Source of the DNA: Oehlia diaphana
Lineage: Eukaryota; Glomeromycota; Glomeromycetes; Glomerales; Glomeraceae
Reading direction: 5' to 3'
DNA: 31,084 nt
Assembly (NCBI GenBank): GCA_003833135.1
Contig: QZLH01000922.1
Location: 1 to 31,084, forward strand
Positions 22,517 through 31,084 of this stretch are shown piece after piece. The notes beneath the pieces were generated by a model that was not told the origin of the DNA, did no database searches, and saw only the letters and a list, made by a program, of their open reading frames with translations. Both the position numbers and the translations under genes were made by a program. Each line of letters starts with the position of its first letter. The first letter of the stretch is position 1.

Positions 22517-24633
22517 CTAGATAGATCTTTTTTGCCGGTTGATAACATGATCGCCAACTTCAGTAACAAGTGCTTCCCCTCGCTTTTTAGCATCTTTTAT
22601 CGCATTATGTGTAACTACTCCGAAAAAGTTTTTATTTACTATATGTCTGAGACATTGTAAAATCATATTTTTCTCCTCCACAATTTCTTTGTGTAAAAGC
22701 TAAAAGAGAAATTATAAGAAAGATATTTTATAAATTGTAAAAAAATTTAAACCATAAATAAAATCTTACCAATTCTCGTAAATTTCTTTGTCTGCATCTG
22801 GCATCATCAGGTGGTCGTTGGAGAGGAGGACAGATCTGTACAATAGATAAACAACTATAAATTTATAGCTTTAAAAATTATAATTATATTATAAAGCTAT
22901 ATTACCATATTCCCATAATGCTTATTTGTACAATCTTTACCCCTAGGACAATGTCCTTGCCTGTATTTTATACAGACTTTACTGTAAAGATTTCCAGTCT
23001 TCCTATTTTTTTTTGAAACTGAAACCTTTGAATTAGTAGCTGTTTTTAAAACTGTGTTATTTATTATTAAATTTCGATTTCTGAACAACGAAGACAGCGC
23101 AGGTTGTATCATCCGAATGATCTTATCATCAAGGGATGCGCTGGCAGGGGATGCGCTGGCAGCGGATGCTGCCACTAACAAATCGGTGGACCCACATGGG
23201 CCATTACGACCAGTGTTAGCTCTTGTATTTATTTGTCTTCCATTTTCTAATCGCATCTTTTTAATTACACCGTAACTTCTTTGTGAATACTCTAAAGATC
23301 GTTTCTTAGCCTGAGCCTTAAGGATTTTACCACGAGCAATACGTTCAGCTTCTAACTCTTTCTGTTGAAGAAAAATTATTATTATTAAATATTTACTATA
23401 AATCAAGTAAAAAATTTTATTAAGAATTAGTAATAATCACTTTGCGTGCTATATTAGCATTTGTCGGATAGTTTTTCTTTCGATCCTCAATCCACTTTGC
23501 AATTGCTTCAGGGGTATCAAGATTAAAGTTCATAACTGGTTTGAGGCGACTGAAAAATAAAAAAAAAATCATTAGATTTTATTTATAAATTAAGTTAGTA
23601 TAATAAATAAAATCTTACGATTCATCATTATTTGACTTTTTATTGCACTTGTGTGTTTTTAATTGAAATTCTTGAACGAAACTTTGTGCACAAGATTCAC
23701 AATGCCATTTACTGAATTATTAAATCGAAATTAATAAATCGGTTAATCTTTTATAAAAATAATAACAAATAATAACTAATTTACTTACCTTTGATTATTC
23801 GATTTACAATCTTTTGCACTATTATGCTTATCATCAACACTCTGATCTTTATATTGAAGAGCAGAAGTTGCTGCCAATGCTGCTTTAGCAACTGCCGCAA
23901 AATTAACTTGATGTGCTGAACCATCTTGTTCATCACCTGGTGAAGTATTATTTGAGCGAGATGAAGTAGCTTTACTATTTTGTTCAACTAGATGATTGGT
24001 TTGTGAAAAGTTTGAACGCGAGGAACTAGCTTGACCATTAATATTTAATTGTTTTCCTTTTTTATTTAAACTATCTTTGTTCAGTAAACTTAAATTTTGA
24101 TATTTGTCACTAGAACTATTATTAGATAGATGAAGTAGTGAGTACTTTTCTTCAAAACTTTTTTGCAAATTCTGCACACTATCAAAAATACTTTTATTGA
24201 AACTATCCAAGAGATTTGAAAATTGTTCTTGTGGTGAATGTTTTTTGGTCTCTGCTAACAAACTATTATGATGATTAATCAATTTCTTATAATCAGTAGA
24301 ACTTTTTAAAAGTATATTCTTATTCTTATTTTGTTTATTTGATGGAGTTTGATTTTGAGTTAAATCAAATTTATGAGATACTTTGTTTTTTTCTATGTTA
24401 GGTAATATTTGTTCATCTTTTATAATTTTATTTGAATAGGTACTTCCGAATAATTGAGAATTTTGTTGATTCGAACCAGGTTGGTTATTTTGTCGAAATA
24501 ATGGTTGATAACTTCCCGAACCGTGACTTTTACCTCGACCTCTTCCTTTTCCTTTTCCATTAGAGGATGGAGGAGGTGGTGGCGGTAAACTATAACTTGA
24601 GGGAAGCTTGTTTCCAAAGGGCTGTGTTGACAT
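22517..24633 (-). CDS. NUFIP1: NUFIP1/Rsa1-type box C/D snoRNP assembly factor with C2HC and CCCH zinc fingers
   Basis: Six exons, 24633-23789, 23711-23619, 23549-23441, 23361-22906, 22835-22770 and 22699-22517, all with matching phases, encode 583 residues. The N-terminal exon is low-complexity (PPPPPP, an RG/KG patch GKGKGRGRGK, Asn/Ser-rich). A zinc finger follows, CESCAQSFVQEFQLKTHKC (about residues 286-304). The diagnostic NUFIP1 motif comes next: LDTPEAIAKWIEDRRK-like sequence (here DTPEAIAKWIEDRKKNYPT) followed by a basic helix of KELEAERIARGKILKAQAKK. Near the end of exon 4 is a CCCH finger, C-x7-C-x5-C-x3-H (CIKYRQGHC...CTNKH). The C-terminal segment is helical. NUFIP1/Rsa1 helps assemble box C/D snoRNPs with the R2TP/HSP90 machinery in the nucleus. 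The motif order supports the family strongly; orthology to yeast Rsa1 is inferred. Confidence 0.9.
23133..23173. repeat. G+C-rich 15-bp tandem repeat inside NUFIP1-type exon 4
   Basis: GGGATGCGCTGGCAG occurs twice in tandem (23133-23147, 23148-23162), followed by a partial copy, CGGATGCTGCC. On the coding strand it gives a Ser/Ala/Pro run (AASAASASPASAS). It is in frame (15 bp), so copy-number change would not break the gene. Its G+C content stands out in this A+T-rich window. Confidence 0.9.
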
Positions 24634-25695
24634 TTTTTTTTATGTAAAGAAAAAAAAAAAAAAAAAAAAATTTTTGACGTAAGCATTATCGTCAAAAATA
24701 TATTGGGAGCACATCTAGTATTACATCATCATCATAATTGGCCAATAACAGATGAACTTTATAATTAATCAACCAATAAACTTTTGAAGTTCTCCGAACA
24801 AATAAGTGTTTCGTGACTTTCGTCCATTTTGGTCATCAATGTATCAATTATTTTATTTTTCATATCAAAAGTCAAAATATACGACCAATTCCTTATTTCC
24901 TATTATTAAAGTCCCCATTTGATCTAGTTAACGTAACAATTCATAATTCCAGCCAAAATTATCAAATATAAGTATAATTCTCACCAGAATTATCCTTTCT
25001 TTTTTCCCGTTAAATCTTTTTTTTAAAACTCCAAACAAAAAAAAAAAAATCTCGCGATTCGAATGAGATAGTTAACATACGAATCACGAAATTTCATACA
25101 TAAATACATAAAACATTCACCAAACTTGTAACTATGGTAGATGGAAGGAATTAAGGAAATGTGTGTAAAAAAACTTAATATTAGAATAAATTAATAAATT
25201 TGATTGAGAAAAAAAAAAATCAATAATTTTACCCATATTTCAAAAAAAAAAAAATGATTTACCTGATCGTTATTATTTATTATAACCTATCAATATTGAA
25301 TTTTTTTTTTTAGCAAAAAAATCATGTATTACGAAATTTTCATTATTATTATTATTCTTTTGTTGATTGTTAAAATGATAAAATTAACATCATTGAATTT
25401 CTATATAAAAACGCGTAAAGTAATAACGTCATACTTATCCTGAGAAAAAAAAATTTCTAATAATAGAAAAATCTTGGTTGGTATGGAATAATTCCGGGAA
25501 GACTTTTAATAAATAAAAAAAATTGAACAATATTACACATTATGACTAAAAAATATTAAAGAAAATTGGGTTAGATTCAAAATACATATGTATATATATA
25601 ATTATTTATATTACTAACAATATAAAAAATGTCATCCTTTTTAATATACCCATAAATTTTATTCCGTATATTTTTTTTTTTAAATACACTTTTAC

Positions 25696-25891
25696 AGGTA
25701 ATATAAAATTATTGAGATTACTAACGATTCATGTGAAAGACTTTCCTTACCAGGTATACGGAAATCTCAAGATCTACATTATTTCTCCGATTTAATATTA
25801 AGCCTAAATACCGAATATAACCTCTTGTGTAAGCGACATTTGATCGAAAGGTTTAAATATGATAAGACTGATGAGGTCGTCAATTGTAAAT
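25696..25891 (+). other. Open stretch without start codon, possible exon remnant
   Basis: From about 25698 to a TGA at 25889-25891 one plus frame is open for 64 codons with protein-like composition, including LPGIRKSQDLHYFSDLILSL and NLLCKRHLIERFKYDKTDEV. It has no ATG and follows a TTTTACAG acceptor-like sequence at 25689-25696, but an in-frame TAA lies immediately after that acceptor. It may be a terminal exon fragment or chance. Confidence 0.2.
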
Positions 25892-27547
25892 ATTGAGTAA
25901 CTCTTTTGATATTTTTGGAAAAATGGAGTAAAAAAATACTTGATGGGGATGCATAAATTATTATCATATGTCGCATGAAGAAATGAAAAAAGGATTTACA
26001 TAAATTAAATAAGAATGAAAGATTTGCATGACATGAAAGAATGATGTAGGCGCGAAAATAGAAAATATATCATTGTTCTTTTTTTATTAAAATCACAATA
26101 AAAGTATCCATTGTGTGTTACCTATATGTTTAAATGAAATTATCTTGAAATGGTTAGAAAATTATTAATGAAATCATAAAACCTAAAAGAACAATAAAAA
26201 AATTATAAAATAATATATAAATACCATTTGATTATATGTATGAAATACTGAAAAAAGAAAATTTTTTAAATTGTATGAAAATATCATCATCTCTCTCAAT
26301 CCCTAAACAAAAAAAGTAAAAATAAAATATTAAAAAAAAGAAAAATTGGCACATTTTTAATATTTCGAGAGATATTATTTGATATGATCATATATCTTAA
26401 TTATGTCCCGTGACAAATACAGGCTGAATTTGTTGAAAATTACGCACACATACCTTAAAATTAATTCCGACCGAAATTATCCATAACATGCAAAATTAAT
26501 GTAACCATAACAGAATAATGTTAAAAAATAACAAAAGTAAATCAAATAATATCACGATCTTCCTCTTTGATTTATCCGCGATCTTGAAATTCTCTTAGTT
26601 TTGAAAATCATATACTCAAAAAATAACTAAAGTTGACACGGAGAAAACATGAACATAAATAACAGATGACATACTTGACATTTTTATATGATACCCTGTA
26701 GAATTTTTTTTCAAAAAGAATAACTTCTCCATAAACGAAAAGGGAAGATTCATGATTTTTTTTTTTTTTTTTTCTTCTTGACAGCAATTACTTTACTGAT
26801 TTTACGATATATCTATCTATCTTTACATTATACTTTTTTTTTCCCCCGTGGCTTTGTTATTCAAAAATATTACTGGTACTTATTAAGAAGTTTCCGTACG
26901 TAAAAAAAACAAAGAATCGGTTTAGCTTTTTTTTTCTTTTTGTCTAATGAATAATTGATTTACAAGTGTTTATTGAAGCTTAGGCTAAACTTTTTAAAGT
27001 AACGTGGATTTACGACAAATGATTTACGTTTTTTTTGATGGTTTTTTTTTATTAAATAATAAACAAGCTTTATTGTAGTAAGTAGTGATCAATCAGCTGT
27101 CATTATTATTAAACTTATACTTATTTAATTGATTACGAAATCAAAAAACTTTAGTAATGAGAAAAAAAAAATTTTTTTTTTTTTCATTCTAAGTGTATAA
27201 TTTCCTTTTCACGTTACAAAAAAAAAAAATTTTTGTGGAGTAGAAAAAAAAAAAACTTGAAAAATAACAGGATTTATTGTATTTCACCGCCTCCTGCGCA
27301 GTGGGAAATCTCACACTGCCCGACATTATACAAATAAATCATGCAAAGCCATTTTACCAATTATACGGGTAAAAAAAGAGAATGAGAGGGAGAAACTTAA
27401 ATCATTATATTATTCATATTTTGTATTGTCCCATTTTGTGTTACCAAAGAAAAAAAAAAAGAGAGAGAAAAGGTTTAATTTTAAAAAAAAACTTGAAATT
27501 TATTTATTTTAATTTCAGAATTAACAAATCGGGCTATTATTAAATGT

Positions 27548-27665
27548 TATGGCAGTGTGTGAGAGCTCTTTTGCCATGCGGGATGGCGACAGTTGACTAA
27601 AAATTCGTCATTGATAAGAATTTCTTTCCACACAGCCTTTTCATATTGGGGATATTTGGGGGGGG
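27548..27665 (-). other. Higher-complexity island, possible short coding remnant
   Basis: On the minus strand the frame ending at 27547 reads PPKYPQYEKAVWKEILINDE followed by FLVNCRHPAWQKSSHTLP. Its composition is unlike the flanking A+T-rich translation. There is no good start or splice partner. It may instead be a conserved regulatory island; it shares a diverged inverted word with 27301-27320. Confidence 0.2.
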
Positions 27666-28654
27666 AAAAAATGATAATGTTGGCAAAAATAATAATAATA
27701 ATAATAATAATAATTCTGGTGAAAATTAAAATTCTAAGATAAAAAATGTCAAATTTTTTGACATGTGTACAAAAATTATTGTACAATATAATAAAACTGG
27801 TAGTAAAAAAGTACAAAAAAATCATTAGGTTTTTTTTTTTTCGGAGATAAAAATTAAAAAGATCATATACATAAATGTAAATTTATTTAAATTTTAAATC
27901 TTACGTAAATTATGCTTATTTCATCTTAATTGCATAAATCATGATGATTATCAGGAATTTTTTTTTTTTTTTTGCGGCTTATCTGTAAATTTAATAAAAA
28001 GACACGTCCTTGAGAAGAGAGAAGAAAATTTAATTATTTATTATTTCGATCAATTCCGTTATTTTAATTATACTAATTTTAGTCAATCATAATAACAATA
28101 ATGTACCGTTACCATCTTTTCGGACTAAACGGTTATTTATTCATTTGATTCCCGCTCATTTTAAGCTTACCGTAACTTTTTTAAGCGCAATAATTAATCC
28201 ATACCATCTTGATTTTTTTTAAGAAAAAAATGGTTTATTAACGTGTATCTTTACCATATCGAATTAACGCAAATGATCAAGAATATAAAACTCGTAATAT
28301 TTTTCGTCTGTTTTTTTTTTCTATTATAATTATAAGCCGCAAACAAACATCTTTTAAACGTCTTTTCAGGAAAATGTCTGGTTCACAAAGCCACATACTT
28401 TCCCCTTAAGCCTCTTCCCCTCAAATCGTTCTATTATAAAAAAAGAAATAACGCGAATTGAATAACGATATTGTAAAGTAAAGGATCGTCCAATTGTTAC
28501 TATAATATTTTCATTCTATTATTCAATCGGAGTTTTATATCATTATATTATACACGCTAAAATACGTTTATATACGTTATAATATACGTGATAATACGTG
28601 GTTTTATTATTTTTGTTTTATTTTTAAACGCCGTATTTCTCCGATTATAATAAT

Positions 28655-29153
28655 TAGGCTCATGCGCTTACTCATTTCAATTTTGTTCAACAGAAAAAAG
28701 AAAAAAAGAAGGCTCAGACTTTTACCTTTGTTAGTTAAGATCAGGTTATTGGGTCCGAGAACTGGTCACAGAAATTAAGAACCGTACTTTATTAGGAAAA
28801 AATAATAAGAAACAAATTTGGAAAAAATTTTGAACAGTCCCTATGACTTGTTAAATAACTTGCCGGTAAATTTTTTTTTTTTTATTTTATTTTTATAAAA
28901 AAATTTTTTTTTTTTTTTTTACCCATCGGCTGACCGCCATCTATCCCTACGGTTTTTTTTTTTTTTTTAAACAATAAGTAAACATATATATATTAAATCC
29001 ATTAAATTCAATTCGTTCATTTATATAATAAACAATTTCCATAATCAAATTTGTAATGTTTATTGTTTACATCTTATTTTATGATTTGCTACACAATAAA
29101 AAAAAAAATTTTTTTATCTAAAAAAAAAAAAAAAAAAAAAAAAATTTTTAAAT

Positions 29154-29184
<31 letters not shown>

Positions 29185-29242
29185 TATATGATTTAAAGGC
29201 AACCGAGATACGATTGAAATTTATCTTACAAATATGAGCCTT
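28655..29242. promoter_or_regulatory. Three near-CDRE sites upstream of the CRZ1-type gene
   Basis: TAGGCTCA (28655-28662), AAGGCTCA (28709-28716) and its inverted copy TGAGCCTT (29235-29242) each match the calcineurin-dependent response element GNGGCKCA at 7 of 8 positions. They could support autoregulation. This is inference; short matches can occur by chance, though G+C-containing 8-mers are scarce in this region. Confidence 0.3.
28865..29185. repeat. Cluster of long poly(dA) and poly(dT) tracts
   Basis: Alternating T and A runs of 10 to 29 bases (for example 28869-28881, 28904-28920, 28954-28968, 29121-29144, 29153-29180) lie 450-750 bp upstream of the CRZ1-type start codon. Such tracts exclude nucleosomes in fungi; whether they mark the promoter here is inference. 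Run lengths may also be affected by sequencing error. Confidence 0.7.
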
Positions 29243-29490
29243 TGAAGCCTTACCCACTTTTTTTTTTTTTTATTTCGTTCCATATTCTGAATGACCTATA
29301 ATTTTAATTTTTATCGCTCTTGCAGCACTGTATTGATAGATACGGTAGACATTTGTCATTTACTTGAAAATTTTTATCTCTTAAATTTTTTCTTTTTTAT
29401 TTTTTATTTTTCTTTTCCCTTTCCCAAAAACTCGAGCCCTCTTTTGCCGTTTGGCTTTACCTTTAAAAATCCGCACTTCGCCACCACTCG

Positions 29491-29527
29491 TTAAAGTACA
29501 CGAATACATCGCCTCTTTGTACTTTAA
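29491..29527. promoter_or_regulatory. Perfect 9-bp inverted repeat just upstream of the CRZ1-type start
   Basis: TTAAAGTAC (29491-29499) and GTACTTTAA (29519-29527) are perfect inverted arms around a 19-base spacer, ending 93 bp before the start codon. It could be a hairpin in the 5' UTR or a pair of sites for a dimeric regulator. Confidence 0.4.
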
Positions 29528-29620
29528 ACATAATCTTTTTTTTTTTTCTAGTTCCTTTTTTTTTCCCTTTAAGTTTTTACGCTTTTTTTTTTTTTTTTCC
29601 TACGCACGTATACATTTACA

Positions 29621-30918
29621 ATGAAACAGCAAAAAGAAACATCAACATCAGGGGCTTGTTCAGTGCTTGCACTTGGCCGTCCAAGCTCAATATCACATAC
29701 AATGCCTACAAGTTATACTCCTGATACAGAAAAATATATGCCTTATTACGCTTCAGATACAATGAGTTATTCCCCCACATCTATGATAGAACCTCTTTCT
29801 ATAACGGAAGGGAATTATTATTATTATCCTCCTTTATTCTCTTTTGGCACTTCAAACGCTCTATCTCCTGAATCGCCGGAAACATGTTCCGATTTAGATC
29901 TTACTGATAGTTTCACTCATGATTCTCCTCCTTCTGGTTTTACGAGTCCTTCTTTATCAATTAAGATGGAATCTCAAGGTTTAGGTAATGAACATGACTA
30001 TAATGTAGCATTGTCATTAGCCAAAGATATTCCTTTTGGTCATTTAAATCATTATACGACTCAAGGTAAATAATTTAATTTAATTTAAAAAAGGTTTTTT
30101 TTTTTTTTTTTATTTATACAAATTTTTTTTTTAAAATAATAAAAATTTTATTAGCTTTCCCAGATTATAATGATTTAGGGCCAATGATTTCACATTCTTT
30201 GGCAGATTGCTTTACAATGCCTGGTGCAGAAGCTTCTTTTGTAGGTGTTATGCCACCATCTCCAATAGTACAAGGAAAGCTTCAGAACCCAACAGATCAA
30301 TTATTTGATATGGATACCAAATCTTTTTTTCCACGTGAACTTGCTACCTTAGACGCTCGAGATTATTTTAATACGACAACCGCTGATAGTTTGGCATCTG
30401 ATGCCGCACGTCGTAAATCACTTGATGATGCAATCTTTCTACGAAAAATTGCTTCAACACCTGTGAAATCTGAAGTAGCATTTCAACAGCACAATCGCCG
30501 CAAGTCTCTGCCTGGTGATCTGACGCAACGTCTTCATATTGAAACTTTGTCTCCGACCAAGCAGCCACGAAAATCTTCAAAATCTTTAGCTCCTTTTGCC
30601 TGTCCTCATGAACATTGTCCAAAAACTTTTACGCGACAATACAATTTAAAATCTCATCTTCGTACTCATACTGATGAAAGACCTTTTGTATGTAATTATC
30701 CTGGTTGTCCAAGAGCATTTGCTAGACAACATGATCTTAAACGTCATCAAAAATTACATCTGGGATTAAAACCTCATGTATGTCAAAATTGTGGTCGCGC
30801 TTTTGCAAGATTAGATGCTTTAAATCGTCATTTAAGAAGTGATAATGCAGCTCAATGCGCTCAAGCTACATTGGCAAATAATGCAGCAGGCAAATTATTT
30901 AAATCCGCAAATTTATAA
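29621..30918 (+). CDS. CRZ1: CRZ1-like calcineurin-responsive C2H2 zinc-finger transcription factor
   Basis: Two exons, 29621-30065 and 30155-30918, joined across an 89-bp intron in phase 1, encode 402 residues. The N-terminal two thirds are disordered and rich in Ser, Pro and Thr. The C-terminus has three zinc fingers: finger 1 with C298, C303, H316, H320; finger 2 with C328, C333, H346, H350; and a third with C358, C361, H374 and C383 (C2HC with a long H-x8-C). The words FTRQYNLKSHLRTHTDERPF, FARQHDLKRH and FARLDALNRHLRSD match fungal Crz1/CrzA closely. In fungi, calcium-activated calcineurin dephosphorylates Crz1, which then enters the nucleus and activates ion, wall and stress genes. PSLSIK (110-115) fits a degenerate PxIxIT calcineurin-docking site, and two RRKS words (S237, S266) fit PKA sites. 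A 5' UTR intron ending near 29326 (TCGCTCTTGCAG) is possible. Confidence 0.93.
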
Positions 30919-31084
30919 AGAAATAATTTACATCGCACATAAATTATTTTCTTTTTCTTTTTTTTTATTTTGAAATTTTTTCGTGGAACAGACCAACCTT
31001 TTTTTTTTTAAATAAATTTTCTTTTGCAAAAAAAAAAAAAGATTTTTTTTTTTTTTTTTTTTTTTAGTGAAAGTTTAGAATCTC
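30919..31084. other. 3' flank of the CRZ1-type gene
   Basis: A+T-rich 3' UTR-like DNA with AATAAA at 31011-31016 and long T and A runs; the window ends here. Confidence 0.5.

Larger units (their letters stand above)
24634..29620. other. 5-kb gene-poor region between NUFIP1-type and CRZ1-type genes
   Basis: The two genes are divergent, so this holds both promoters. Near the NUFIP1-type start, CCAAT words occur at about 24739-24747 and 24771-24776. Scattered A and T runs and an (AAT)n microsatellite (27690-27712) occur. Two islands of higher complexity stand out (25696-25891 and 27540-27680), described separately. No tRNA, rRNA or clear multi-exon gene was seen. The length suggests complex regulation of the transcription factor, a long 5' UTR, or a non-coding transcript; I cannot tell which. 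Confidence 0.5.

Noticed and set aside
23054..23275. Plus-strand 73-codon frame antisense to NUFIP1-type exon 4
   Set aside because: It exists because of the G+C-rich in-frame minisatellite; no conserved motif.
29291..29494. 67-codon plus-strand frame upstream of the CRZ1-type gene
   Set aside because: Phe-rich translation of pyrimidine runs, and it overlaps a possible 5' UTR splice acceptor; not a credible gene.
1..31084. tRNA or rRNA genes
   Set aside because: I looked for B-box-like GGTTCGAATCC words and cloverleaf pairs. The only near match (around 24468-24480) lies in the NUFIP1-type coding exon.

Overview
The window looks like nuclear DNA of an arbuscular mycorrhizal fungus, most likely Rhizophagus or a close relative (Glomeromycotina). 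It is very AT-rich, full of long A and T runs, and its genes have short GT-AG introns. It carries a Crinkler-type gene and a broken SAM-domain gene of a sort that is abundant in Rhizophagus, beside clearly fungal housekeeping genes. The species call is inference from style and gene content, not from a database match.

Positions 1 to about 9,550 form a repeat-rich accessory segment. It holds the end of a transposon-like element with a 52-bp palindromic minisatellite (1-735), a possible coding remnant (1206-1440), a decayed SAM-domain gene (1695-2898), an intact two-exon Crinkler gene with a P-loop NTPase and a probable nuclease domain (3290-5928, minus), a dead pogo/Tigger-type transposon with a readable terminus (about 6130-7607), an A+T minisatellite (8088-8640) and a G+C-richer patch near 9240-9360.

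Positions about 10,750 to 31,084 are a conserved gene segment. In order: a 1241-aa PH-domain scaffold (plus); a complex I NDUFB10-type subunit (minus), head-to-head with a PWWP-like chromatin protein (plus) across a 148-bp shared promoter; a WD40 plus inositol-polyphosphate 5-phosphatase protein (minus); a NUFIP1-type snoRNP assembly factor (minus); a 5-kb gene-poor stretch; and a CRZ1-like calcineurin-responsive C2H2 transcription factor (plus). All exon structures were assembled by hand from splice sites with matching reading phase.

The conserved genes do not form one pathway. They cover phosphoinositide binding and turnover (PH protein, 5-phosphatase), calcium signalling (CRZ1), respiration, chromatin and ribosome/snoRNP biogenesis. 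The most interesting points are the Crinkler gene next to transposon debris, the WD40-5-phosphatase with a UBA-like tail, the repeated KILGL-type motifs in the PH protein, and the long CRZ1 upstream region, which has three near-CDRE sites and a perfect hairpin.
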